A DNA stretch of 32,236 bases from an uncultured Myxococcales bacterium. GTDB taxonomy: Bacteria; Myxococcota_A; Bradymonadia; UBA7976; UBA1532. The notes under the pieces were generated by a model. The model was not told the DNA's origin and ran no database searches. It was given only the letters and a program-made list of their open reading frames with translations. Of this stretch, positions 1 through 7,520 are shown in pieces. The stretch lies in NCBI GenBank assembly GCA_903847385.1, contig CAINDO010000031.1:1-32236 (forward strand). The letters run 5' to 3'. Both the position numbers and the translations under genes were made by a program. The stretch's first letter is position 1. Each line of letters begins with the position of its first letter.

Positions 1-214
1 GCCCGCCCGGGCCGACCGCGCCGCCCGAGGCGTCCGGCTGGGTGACCGCGCCCCCCTGCCCCGCGGCATCGGGATCGGCCCCGCCGCCCCCACCGCCGCC
101 CCCGGAGGCGCCGCAGCCGGTCGCCACGAGCGCCAGGGCGAAGAGGACCAGGGACAGCGCGCGCCGCAGGGCGGGCGCGGGCGGGGCTGACGAACGGGTC
201 GGGTCGACGGACAT
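1..214 (-). CDS. Lipoprotein, N-terminal part (cut by window edge)
   Basis: The first 71 codons of a minus-strand gene whose 3' end lies outside the window. The start is the ATG at 214, with a GGAG ribosome-binding sequence (minus strand, 225-222) seven bases upstream. The protein opens with a short basic n-region (RR at 17-18), a hydrophobic stretch and a lipobox ending VATGC, so Cys34 should be lipidated and the mature protein membrane-anchored. A Gly-rich linker (eight consecutive glycines) and an Asp/Gly/Pro-rich low-complexity segment follow, as often seen just after the lipid anchor in myxobacterial lipoproteins. No functional domain is present in the visible part, so no function is assigned. 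It lies downstream of, and on the same strand as, the flavoenzyme gene at 283-2226, 68 bases away. Confidence 0.75.
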   Translation of the reverse strand, partial: MSVDPTRSSAPPAPALRRALSLVLFALALVATGCGASGGGGGGGGADPDAAGQGGAVTQPDASGGAVGPGG

Positions 215-220
215 GCGCGG

Positions 221-249
221 GCTCCGAGGGTTGCGGGGAGACCCGGAGC
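221..249 (-). promoter_or_regulatory. Stem-loop covering the lipoprotein ribosome-binding site
   Basis: On the minus strand the arms GCTCC and GGGT (249-241) pair with ACCC and GGAGC (231-221), giving nine pairs with a two-base bulge and a nine-base loop. The GGAG of the ribosome-binding site for the ATG at 214 lies inside the 3' arm. The structure could limit translation of the lipoprotein, or simply be a leftover of GC-rich sequence or a weak terminator for the upstream oxidase gene. Pairing is seen directly; any regulatory role is inference. Confidence 0.35.
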
Positions 250-282
250 ATCGCACAGATCGGCGGCCGTGCCGAGGGGGGG

Positions 283-2226
283 TCAGGCCAGAAACACCCG
301 TCGAGTGAAGTCGTTCAGAAACTTCCCACCCGGGTCCTGCGCCGCGCGAATCCGCTGGAACCGCTCGAATCGCTCGCCGTGCAAGCGCGCGAGCTCCGCG
401 GCGTCGGCGGAGGTCCGCTTGCCCAGGTGCGGCTGGCCGTCGAAGCGCCGCATGATGTCTTCGAACTCGGCGTAGAGTGCGTCGCGGCTCTGTCCGAGCG
501 GCGTGGCGAGCTCGATCCAGGCCGTGCGCCGGCCGGCGCCGCCGCCCAACAGACTGCGCGACATGTCCGGGGTGAAGCGGACCTCGACGATGGAGAAGAA
601 GTTGCGGTCGGCGAGCAGTCGCATGACCTGGTCGACACAGGGCCGCCAGACCTCGAACGGCACGCCGTATTCGATCTCGTCGTGCAGATAGAACAGCTTG
701 CGGCCGTAGGCGTCGCTGCAGGGCATCACCAGCGCGCGGTCCGGCGCCAGGGCGTCGGAGAGCACGGCGTCCTCGCGGATCTCGGCCAGCAGTTCGGCCA
801 CGGAGGGCACGAAGGCGCTGATGGCGAAGTCCTGGATCTCGGCCACGGCCTTGTAGGTCGGCCAGTGGGGCGTCTGCGGCTCGGTGGTCGTGTCCCAGGT
901 GTGTCGACGCACGGAGACACAGGTCTCGGCGCCGCCGACGTAGTAGAAGCTCACGTGCTCGTGGGCGGCGAGCGTGTCGTTGATCTCGGCTTCGGCCTCG
1001 GCCTCGGCCCGCTCGACCATCGCGGTCGTCTTCTTCACATGGTAGGCGGGCACCAGGCCGATCTCGGCCTCCGTCACGATGCCACAGGTGCCCAGGGCGC
1101 CCATCACGGCCTCGAACAGACCGTCGCCGGGCCGGGCCTCGCGCACGGTGCCATCGGCGGCCATGACACGCACGCCGCGCAACTGGTCGGACAGGAACCC
1201 GTGGTCGCGCCCCGTGCCGTGCAGGTCCGAGGCGATGAGACCGCCGATGCTCTGGGCGTCCGTGGAGCCGAGCAGTGCGAGCCCGAAGCCCTCGTTCCAC
1301 AGCAGCCGGTTCAGGTCGCGCAGGCGCACGCCGGCCTGCACCCTTGCCGTCATGTGTTCGCGGTCCAGGTGCACGAGCGCGTTCATCTCGTCCAGCGAGA
1401 CCAACAGATCCGACGACTCCGGCGAGCGGTTGAAGCCGTGGCCGCCGCCCACCACGCGCACCTGCTGCGCCCCGGCCACGAGCGCCGACAGTTCGGCCTC
1501 GGTGCGCGGTCGCCGGTAGTTCGCGGGCCGGAACTCGATCTCGCGGTGCCAGCTGCGCCACACGCCGTCGTCGAACTCGCCCTCGTGCTCGGGCCGGCCC
1601 TCGATCAGGTACTTCGCGCCGTGCACGGCGTCGCGAACGCCGGTCTCGAACCAGCGCCCGAAGCGCCGGAAGAAGCCGCCCACCCCGCGGTGTGCGTCCC
1701 GGTGGGCGTCGAGCGCCTCGCGCAGGGCGGTCAGGCCGGTGGTCGTGAGCGCCGCGTCGATCGCCGCCTCGGTGAACCGCGGCTCGGCCCGCTCCAGGCG
1801 CTCGATGCGCGAGACCAGCGCGGCCAGCGTCTCCGTGGCCAGGGGCTTCGCCGAGGCCCGTTCGTCGTCGGCGATCACCAGCGCCCGACCCAGGCCGTGG
1901 GCCGCGCGCTCGACCTCGTCGAACGCCGGGTCGGCGGCGTGGTCCGGGGCCGCGGCGAGCAGGGCCTGCGCGAACGCGGTCGCCAACTCCGGCCGCGCGC
2001 ACGCACGCATCGGCGCCCAGGGGCGCGCCGCCGAGAAGCTCAGCCAGGCCCGCAGGTCGTCCGCGTCCAGGCCGTCCACGGACCCGGCCAGCCCGGCGAG
2101 CGCCTCGGCGTCGAGTTCCGCCGGACCGGCGGCCAGAACGGCCACGAGGCGGGCCTCCACGGCGGCCCGCTCGTCGGGCGTCAGGGCGGCAAACGCAGGG
2201 TGCAGGCGGAGTTCGGCGGCGTTCAT
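283..2226 (-). CDS. FAD-linked oxidoreductase, aldonolactone oxidase (ALO/GLO)-like, with N-terminal extension
   Basis: A 647-residue flavoprotein of the VAO/FAD_binding_4 family. The FAD-binding half (about residues 240-410) shows the family signatures VRVVGGGHGF and SIGGLIASDLHGTGRDHG and a LGTCGIVTEAEI segment. The C-terminal half resembles the D-arabinono-1,4-lactone oxidase domain, ending in a PHLGKR motif and a DPGGKFLNDF tail typical of these enzymes. Family members oxidise sugar lactones or alditols and pass electrons to oxygen or another acceptor; the substrate here cannot be read. About 200 N-terminal residues precede the catalytic part. They are Ala/Leu/Asp-rich, probably helical, and match nothing I recognise. 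The start is the ATG at 2226 with GAGGAG upstream. The reading frame stays open further upstream, but that part overlaps the divergent gene and is not supported. No signal peptide is visible, so a cytoplasmic location is likely. Confidence 0.85.
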   Translation of the reverse strand: MNAAELRLHPAFAALTPDERAAVEARLVAVLAAGPAELDAEALAGLAGSVDGLDADDLRAWLSFSAARPWAPMRACARPELATAFAQALLAAAPDHAADPAFDEVERAAHGLGRALVIADDERASAKPLATETLAALVSRIERLERAEPRFTEAAIDAALTTTGLTALREALDAHRDAHRGVGGFFRRFGRWFETGVRDAVHGAKYLIEGRPEHEGEFDDGVWRSWHREIEFRPANYRRPRTEAELSALVAGAQQVRVVGGGHGFNRSPESSDLLVSLDEMNALVHLDREHMTARVQAGVRLRDLNRLLWNEGFGLALLGSTDAQSIGGLIASDLHGTGRDHGFLSDQLRGVRVMAADGTVREARPGDGLFEAVMGALGTCGIVTEAEIGLVPAYHVKKTTAMVERAEAEAEAEINDTLAAHEHVSFYYVGGAETCVSVRRHTWDTTTEPQTPHWPTYKAVAEIQDFAISAFVPSVAELLAEIREDAVLSDALAPDRALVMPCSDAYGRKLFYLHDEIEYGVPFEVWRPCVDQVMRLLADRNFFSIVEVRFTPDMSRSLLGGGAGRRTAWIELATPLGQSRDALYAEFEDIMRRFDGQPHLGKRTSADAAELARLHGERFERFQRIRAAQDPGGKFLNDFTRRVFLA

Positions 2227-2329
2227 GGGCGGCTCCTCGGGGGTCGGCGGGCGCGGCAGCTTACCAGGATGCGCGGCGCGGGTCCGCAGTCGCTTCCCGC
2301 CGAGGCGCCGCTTCTGCGACACTGAGCGC

Positions 2330-3106
2330 GTGAAGATCGTCTTCCCCCTGCCCACCGAGGGCTTCGAGCCCACCGAGTCCGCCGTGCCCTGGCGCGCGCT
2401 GCTCGACGCCGGCCACGAGGTCGTGTTCGCCACGCCGGACGCCACGCCGGCGCGCCCGGACGACCGCGTGCTCACGGGCCGCGGCTTCGGCCCCTGGCGC
2501 CCGTTCTTGCGAGCCACGGCCCACGCCCGCGGCCTCTGCGCCGAGATGGTCGAGAGCGAGGCGTTCCGGCGTCCCCTGCCCTTCTCCGCGCTGGACCCGG
2601 ACGCCTTCGACGGCCTGGTGCTCACGGGCGGGCACGCGCCGGGCATGCGCACCTATCTGGATGCCGAGCCCGTCCACCGCCTGACGGCCGCCCACATGCT
2701 GGCCGACAAGCCGGTCGGGGCGATCTGCCACGGCGTGCTGGCCGTCGCCCGGGCACGCCACCCGGAGACGGGCCAGTCCGTGCTCCACGGCCGGCGCACG
2801 ACGTCCCTGCTGCGCGCGCAGGAGCTCACGGCCTGGGGGCTCACGGGGCTGTGGCTCGGCAGCTACTACCGCACCTACGCCAAGACCGTGCAGGCCGAGG
2901 TCCTCGAGGCCCTGGGCTCGCCCGCGGACTTCGTGAAGGGCCCGTTCCTGATCGCCCGCGAGGCCCCGCACAAGGACACCCACGGCTTCGCGCTGCGCGA
3001 TGGCAACTATGTCTCGGCGCGTTTCTACGTGGACACGTACCGCTTCGCCCGCGAGTACCTGGCGCTGCTCGCCGAACGCGCGGGAGAGCCGCCATCGCCG
3101 ACCTGA
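2330..3106 (+). CDS. DJ-1/PfpI-family protein (class I glutamine amidotransferase-like)
   Basis: 258 residues with the DJ-1/PfpI/ThiJ fold. It opens with a beta strand (KIVFPLP), has VLTGGHAPGMRTYL in the middle, and the nucleophile elbow GAICHGVLAV gives Cys133-His134, the usual reactive cysteine. Members include deglycase-like, protease-like and hydratase-like proteins as well as proteins of unknown role, so the reaction is not predicted. The C-terminal GNYVSARFYVDTYRFAREYL resembles the end of stand-alone family members. The start is a GTG at 2330. No strong ribosome-binding sequence precedes it, but there is no better in-frame start nearby. The gene is divergent from the flavoenzyme gene (103-base gap). 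Its TGA (3104-3106) overlaps the inferred CTG start of the downstream pseudouridine synthase, suggesting translational coupling. Confidence 0.85.
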   Translation: MKIVFPLPTEGFEPTESAVPWRALLDAGHEVVFATPDATPARPDDRVLTGRGFGPWRPFLRATAHARGLCAEMVESEAFRRPLPFSALDPDAFDGLVLTGGHAPGMRTYLDAEPVHRLTAAHMLADKPVGAICHGVLAVARARHPETGQSVLHGRRTTSLLRAQELTAWGLTGLWLGSYYRTYAKTVQAEVLEALGSPADFVKGPFLIAREAPHKDTHGFALRDGNYVSARFYVDTYRFAREYLALLAERAGEPPSPT

Positions 3107-3885
3107 TCCTGCGGCCGCTCCGCATCGAGCCGGGGTTCGCGGCGTTCGACAAACCGTCGGGCATGGCCGTCCACCGCGGCTGGTGCGACGACGACGCCCC
3201 CGTGGCGCTCGAGGCCGCCCGCGAGCACCTGGGCGTGCCCGTCTTCCCGGTGCACCGGCTCGACCGGGCCACCAGCGGCGTGCTCATCTTCGCGCTGAGC
3301 AGCGAGGACGCGCGCGACCTGCAGGCGGCCTTCCAGGCGGGGCTGGTCACGAAACACTACCTGGCGCTGGTGCGCGGGCGGCCGCCCGCCGAGGGCACCA
3401 TCGACCACCCCGTGCCGCGGTCGAAGGAGCTGGTCGGGCCCGAGCATCGGGTGCCCGCCGTGACCGACTTCCGCACGCTCGGCACGGCCGAGGTCGCGGC
3501 GCTCGGCCGAAGTTTCTCGCTGGTGCTGTGTCGGCCGCGCACGGGGCGGCAGCACCAGATCCGCCGGCACATGAAGCACCTGTCGCACCCGCTGGTGGGG
3601 GACGCGAACTACGGCAAGGGCGACCTGAACCGCTTCTTCCGCGACGCCTACGGGCTCCCGCGGCTCGCGCTGCACGCGTGCGTGCTCGAGTTTCCCGACC
3701 CGCGCACGGGCGAGCGCGTGACGCTCCGCGCGCCCCTGCCCCCGGATTTCGCCGGAGCGCTGGAGAAACTGGGCCTGTCTGGCGTATACCCCGCCGCCGA
3801 AGCCGGGTCTCCTGTTCTCGTCCCCGAACCGGACCCCGGCCCCGAGCCCGGAGAGAACGCGTGTCCCGAACCGACCGACCCCTGA
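3103..3885 (+). CDS. truC: RluA-family RNA pseudouridine synthase, TruC-like (CUG start inferred)
   Basis: 260 residues. The protein carries the RluA/TruC core: FDKPSGMAVHRGW near the N-terminus, the catalytic-Asp motif VHRLDRATSG, RTGRQHQIRRHM and HPLVGDANYG. TruC isomerises U65 in tRNA; that specificity is inferred from the KPSG-AVHR-W pattern and overall similarity. No ATG, GTG or TTG lies between the start of the homologous region and the frame far inside the upstream gene. The first ATG (3163) would delete the KPSG strand. The CTG at 3103 overlaps the upstream TGA as CTGA and places the catalytic Asp at residue 54, the number I recall for E. coli TruC. An ATC at 3094, closer to GGGAGAG, is an alternative. 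The last 40 residues are Pro/Glu-rich and unlike the family. Confidence 0.85.
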   Translation: MILRPLRIEPGFAAFDKPSGMAVHRGWCDDDAPVALEAAREHLGVPVFPVHRLDRATSGVLIFALSSEDARDLQAAFQAGLVTKHYLALVRGRPPAEGTIDHPVPRSKELVGPEHRVPAVTDFRTLGTAEVAALGRSFSLVLCRPRTGRQHQIRRHMKHLSHPLVGDANYGKGDLNRFFRDAYGLPRLALHACVLEFPDPRTGERVTLRAPLPPDFAGALEKLGLSGVYPAAEAGSPVLVPEPDPGPEPGENACPEPTDP

Positions 3886-5666
3886 TGTCCCGCTGCGCTC
3901 ACCTCGCCCTCGGCGCCCTCGCCCTGGGCCTCGTCCCCGGCTGCCTGAACGGCGAGGTCGAAGAGGGCGTGTACACCGCGCCGGCGGACGCCCAGGTCGC
4001 GGCCGGCGGGCAGTCCGGCGGCGGCGGTTCGGCGAACGGCGGCGGCGGTCAGAACACCGGCGGTCAGAACACCGGCGGTCAGAACACCGGCGGACAGAAC
4101 ACCGGCGGGCAGGCGCTCCCCGGCGGCCAGAACACCGGCGGCCAGAGCACCGGCGGCGAGCCGAACACCGGCGGACACGGCCAGCACGGCGGCGAGCCGA
4201 ACACCGGCGGTCACGGCCAGCACGGCGGCGATCCCGGCACGGGCGGCCAGCCCCTGCCCGGCGGCGATGGCCCCCCGCCGTTCCCGGCCGAGCAGCTGGA
4301 GAGCACGGACGCTTTGTGCGGCAACGGGCTGGACGACGACGGCGACGGCTTCGTCGACTGCGACGACTTCCACTGCACCTACAACCCCGCGGTCGCGGTC
4401 TGCCCCGGCGTGATCGAGAACAGCGACGCTCTGTGCACCAACGGCGTCGACGACGAGGGCAACGGGTTCATGGACTGTCAGGACTTCTCGTGCAACCGCA
4501 ACCCGTGGGTCACGGTCTGCGGCGTGCGTGAGAACAGCGACGCCACCTGCAACGACGGCATCGACAACGACGCCAACGGCTTCACGGACTGCGAGGACCA
4601 CGGCTGCGACCGCAACGCCCTGGTGAGCGTGTGCGCGGCCGGCGAGGCGGGCTTCTGCATCGATCGCGTGGACAACGACCACGATGGCGCCACGGACTGT
4701 GCCGATCCGGACTGCGCCGTCGCGGCCCCCTGCGGCGGGGTCGTCGAGCCGCCGCAGGAGTGCGTGCCCGCCTGCGCGCCGGGCCAGGCCTGCGACCCGA
4801 CGACCGGCCGCTGCGGCGCGGTGTGCGCGCGGGACGCCGACTGCGGCCGCGGCTACTACTGCGGCGACGGCGTGTGCATCGAGGGCTGCCAGCAGCACTC
4901 GAACTGCCCGCTGGAGTCCTACTGCAGCGACGGCGCCTGCGTGCCCGGCTGCGCGACGGACCGCGGCTGCAACCAGGGCCGCATTTGCGAGGCGAACGCC
5001 TGCGTCGCCGGCTGTCGGACGCACGTGAACTGCCCGGACGACCAGTACTGCGACGCCGGCTTCGGCCAGTGTCGACCGCTCCGGGGCACCGGGCGCTGCG
5101 CGGCGGACGCCCACTGCGGCGCCGGCGAGCTGTGCGATCTGTCGAGCTTCACCTGTCAGGCCGTCTTCAACGGCGGGGCCTGCGCGGCGGGCGCCTGCGG
5201 CGGCTGCGGCAGCGGCATGGTCTGCGCGGGCAACCGCTGCCTGGAGCGCGGCTACGGCCAGCCCTGCTCGGACGACCGCGCCCCCTGCGGCCTGGACATG
5301 GTGTGTTCGGCGGCCACGCTGACGTGCGCGACGCTCGACTGCGCCGGCGGCTTCTGTGAGCCGGGTCTCACCTGCAGCTTCGGTGCGACGTGCCAGAGCA
5401 CGATCTCGGGCGGCGCTGCGGGCGTGAGCTACTGCACGCCGAACGACGGCCAGGGCTGCGCGACGTCGCTCGACTGCGGCGGCGTGCCCTGCGAGGACGG
5501 CGTGTGCAACCCCACCGCGGCCTGCCGAAGCACGGCCGACTGCGCGCCGGGGTACGACTGCGACTCCGGCCACTGCAAGCCCTACTACCTGGCCCGCTGC
5601 GATGGCCCCGAGGACTGCGGCGCCCCGCTGCGCTGCGACGGTGGCGTGGGCTACTGCCAGCGCTGA
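3861..5666 (+). CDS. Cysteine-rich surface lipoprotein with Gly-rich tandem repeats
   Basis: 601 residues from the GTG at 3861, which has GGAGAG five bases upstream. The ATG at 3885 is an alternative without such a site. The lipobox LVPGC puts the lipidated cysteine at residue 28. Next come a low-complexity linker of QNTGG and HGQHGGEPNTGG repeats (about residues 50-135) and four copies of an approximately 38-residue module of the form NSDALCxNGxDDxGNGFxDCxDxxC. Its spaced aspartates suggest calcium binding. Many short cysteine modules follow (CxxDxDCGRGYYCGDGVC type, EGF/dickkopf-like) up to the C-terminus. Such proteins are common in Myxococcota and are thought to be exposed on the cell surface; the ligand is unknown. 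It overlaps the end of the pseudouridine synthase gene by 25 bases and converges on the histidine kinase gene with only 12 bases between. Confidence 0.85.
   Translation: MSRTDRPLMSRCAHLALGALALGLVPGCLNGEVEEGVYTAPADAQVAAGGQSGGGGSANGGGGQNTGGQNTGGQNTGGQNTGGQALPGGQNTGGQSTGGEPNTGGHGQHGGEPNTGGHGQHGGDPGTGGQPLPGGDGPPPFPAEQLESTDALCGNGLDDDGDGFVDCDDFHCTYNPAVAVCPGVIENSDALCTNGVDDEGNGFMDCQDFSCNRNPWVTVCGVRENSDATCNDGIDNDANGFTDCEDHGCDRNALVSVCAAGEAGFCIDRVDNDHDGATDCADPDCAVAAPCGGVVEPPQECVPACAPGQACDPTTGRCGAVCARDADCGRGYYCGDGVCIEGCQQHSNCPLESYCSDGACVPGCATDRGCNQGRICEANACVAGCRTHVNCPDDQYCDAGFGQCRPLRGTGRCAADAHCGAGELCDLSSFTCQAVFNGGACAAGACGGCGSGMVCAGNRCLERGYGQPCSDDRAPCGLDMVCSAATLTCATLDCAGGFCEPGLTCSFGATCQSTISGGAAGVSYCTPNDGQGCATSLDCGGVPCEDGVCNPTAACRSTADCAPGYDCDSGHCKPYYLARCDGPEDCGAPLRCDGGVGYCQR
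4050..4109 (+). repeat. Tandem 15-bp repeat, four copies (QNTGG)
   Basis: Four adjacent copies of CAGAACACCGGCGGN, differing only in the last base, encode QNTGG four times in the lipoprotein linker. Two further degenerate copies follow at about 4128-4157. The near-identity at DNA level suggests recent slippage and possible copy-number variation between strains. Confidence 0.9.
4161..4232 (+). repeat. Tandem 36-bp repeat, two copies
   Basis: Two adjacent 36-base units beginning CCGAACACCGGCGG (4161-4196 and 4197-4232) differ at two bases and encode PNTGGHGQHGGE/D. They lie in the same linker as the 15-bp repeats and add a His/Gln-rich variant of the Gly-Gly motif. Confidence 0.85.
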
Positions 5667-5678
5667 GCGCCGGTCGCG

Positions 5679-7295
5679 TCAGCGTCGCCCGGGTCGGACA
5701 CCGTCGAGCGCGCGCACCAGCGCTTCGCGGCGGAACGGCTTGCTGAGCATGGGCAGCCGCGCCGCCGCAACGGCCTCGGCCAAGGGCGAGTCGGGCTGAC
5801 CGGTCATCGTCAACACGGCGATCTCGGGGTGCGCCGCGCGGGCGAACCGCGAGATGGTCAGGCCGTCGCCGTCGGGCAGGTTCAGGTCCGTCAGGAGCAG
5901 GTCGAAGCGCGTCGACCCGCTCAGGTGCTCGCGGGCCTCCTCGGCCGTACCGCAGTCGGTGACCAGCGCGCCGGCGGCCACCAGCGAGCGCCGCAGGAGA
6001 ATGCGCAGCGTCCGCTCGTCGTCCACCACCAGAACCCGAATGTCCAGCAGCGACGGCAGCGTCGCCAGGCCGCGGGGCGTCGGCGTCTGCTGGCGCTGCT
6101 CGCGCGGCAGCGTGACCGTGAAACAGGCGCCGCCGAGCACGGACGAAGTCTCGACCGAGACCGCGCCGCCCAGCGAGCGCACGAGGCTCGCCACGTTGAA
6201 GAGGCCCAGGCCCGTGCCCTGCGCCGCCTTGGTGGAGAAGTAGGCCTCGAAGACCCGCTCGCGCAGGTCCGCGGGCACGCCCGGCCCCTGATCGTGGACC
6301 TCGATGCACACCCGCCCCTGGGCGGCCAGGCGCGAGCGGATGAGCACGCGGCCGCCCTCGGGCGTCACGTCGCGGGCGTTCAGCACCAGGTTCAGCACGA
6401 TCTGGTCCAGGTGCGTCGGCGGCAGAAAGAGCGTGGTCTCCACCGCCCCCCCCTCGAACTGAACGCTCGCCTGGGGTTGGTGGCTGCGGTGCAGCAGCGC
6501 CGCCAGGTCCTGCAGGAACGGGTCGAGCTCGAATGACCGCGGCGGCAGGTCACGGCCGCGGGTCAGCGCCAGCAGCCGGCGCAACATCGCCTCGCCGCGC
6601 TGCCCCATCGAGAGCAGGTCCTCGACCGAGGCGGCGTTCTCGTCCGAGGGCTCCAGCGCGTCGCGCAGCAGCTCCGCGTTGAGCAGCACGACCCCCAGGA
6701 TGTTGGCCAGGTCGTGGACGATGCCGCCGGTGAAGGGCAACGTGGCCTCGAGGCTGGCGAAGCGCCGATGCGCCTGCGTCTGGCCCTCGCGCAGCACGCC
6801 GGCCTCGTCCGACGCCGAAAAGAACGCCTCGGCGAAGCGGGCGGCGTGGCCGAGGGACTCGCGGGCGCAGGGCGCCCACCCCGGGTGGTCCGCGCCCACG
6901 CCGTCCAGGCCCACGAAGCCGCCGTTGCGGCCCGCGGCGTCGCGGAACGGCTCCACCAGGATGCGCTGGATGTCCTGCGCCTCGAGCAGCTCGCGCTCGG
7001 CGCCCGCCTCGGGCGGCAGCGTCGCCACGGGGTCCGCGTCGATGCCCAGGTCGACGTTCATGCGGGCGCACCACCAGGGCATCGCCTCGGCGGGCACGTC
7101 CTGCAGCTGGTCGCGCTGGGGTTCGATGCCCGGCGAGCACCACTCGTGCGTGTTGTCGTACCGGGTGCTGCCGTCCGGCAGATGTTTCGCCCGGAAGATG
7201 TAGGCCCGACTCGCCCCGGCACCGCCGCCCAGCCGCGCAAGGGCGGCGTCCAGCGCCAGCCCCGCCCGCCCCGTTCCTGAATGCGTCTCCGACAT
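5679..7295 (-). CDS. Cytoplasmic GAF hybrid histidine kinase with C-terminal receiver
   Basis: 538 residues, no membrane segment. The N-terminal part (about 1-165) is a GAF-like sensor with the segments RAYIFRAKHLPDG and HEWCSPGIEPQ seen in many two-component GAF domains. The dimerisation/phosphoacceptor helix contains GGIVHDLAN, with His194 as the likely phosphorylated residue. The ATPase domain shows the N box (NLVLNARDVTPEGG), DQGPGVP and GTGLGLFN. A receiver domain follows (about 420-530) with the acidic pair in VVDDER, the phosphoacceptor Asp470 in LLTDLNLPDGDG and Lys in MLSKPF. It should autophosphorylate and pass phosphate to its own receiver; no output regulator is adjacent. The start is the ATG at 7295 with GAGGAG upstream. 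The frame stays open further upstream, but that sequence overlaps the control region of the divergent cassette. Confidence 0.92.
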   Translation of the reverse strand: MSETHSGTGRAGLALDAALARLGGGAGASRAYIFRAKHLPDGSTRYDNTHEWCSPGIEPQRDQLQDVPAEAMPWWCARMNVDLGIDADPVATLPPEAGAERELLEAQDIQRILVEPFRDAAGRNGGFVGLDGVGADHPGWAPCARESLGHAARFAEAFFSASDEAGVLREGQTQAHRRFASLEATLPFTGGIVHDLANILGVVLLNAELLRDALEPSDENAASVEDLLSMGQRGEAMLRRLLALTRGRDLPPRSFELDPFLQDLAALLHRSHQPQASVQFEGGAVETTLFLPPTHLDQIVLNLVLNARDVTPEGGRVLIRSRLAAQGRVCIEVHDQGPGVPADLRERVFEAYFSTKAAQGTGLGLFNVASLVRSLGGAVSVETSSVLGGACFTVTLPREQRQQTPTPRGLATLPSLLDIRVLVVDDERTLRILLRRSLVAAGALVTDCGTAEEAREHLSGSTRFDLLLTDLNLPDGDGLTISRFARAAHPEIAVLTMTGQPDSPLAEAVAAARLPMLSKPFRREALVRALDGVRPGRR

Positions 7296-7455
7296 GCCGA
7301 CCGAACTCCTCGTCCGTCGGCCGTCCTCGCCCGGACCCGCCGACGCGTCAGTTGAACTCCGCCGCCGGCATGGGCCGGCTGCCGGCTTTGCATATCGGAA
7401 CGCCCCCCCGAACACCATGAGGGCGATAGGTATTTTTCCCAGTCTCGCGCCGGAT

Positions 7456-7478
7456 TATCATTGCAGTGAGTGCAAGTA
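7456..7478 (+). promoter_or_regulatory. Predicted promoter -10 and bipartite operator of the accessory cassette
   Basis: A TATCAT (7456-7461, five of six matches to the -10 consensus) in an AT-rich pocket is followed at once by TGCAgtgagTGCAAGTA (7462-7478). The bases 7461-7475 also form a TTGCA-N5-TGCAA inverted repeat. The same bipartite motif recurs inverted at 8936-8952, before the second cassette gene. Its position over the expected transcription start fits repression. No clear -35 is visible, although a T-tract lies at 7433-7437. The regulator is likely the winged-helix protein of the cassette, by inference. Confidence 0.5.
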
Positions 7479-7520
7479 TCTAGCAGCATAACCCCAGAGC
7501 AACCCGCTGGGGACACCCCC

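Noticed and set aside
379-2325. 648-codon plus-strand frame opposite the flavoenzyme
   Set aside because: No domain; composition (Val/Gly/His/Arg) fits an antisense reading of the FAD enzyme, whose motifs are intact on the other strand.
3648-5573. 641-codon minus-strand frame over the cysteine-rich lipoprotein
   Set aside because: Ala/Val/Arg-rich antisense of the repeats; no start signal or domain.
7360-7386. Cluster of GCCGGC palindromes before the GAF kinase gene
   Set aside because: GCCGGC is common in DNA of this composition and the stems compete; no clear site.
7470-7520. Earlier GTG start for the nitrilase gene at 7470
   Set aside because: It lies within the predicted operator and near the expected transcription start, with no ribosome-binding sequence; GTG 7521 fits better.
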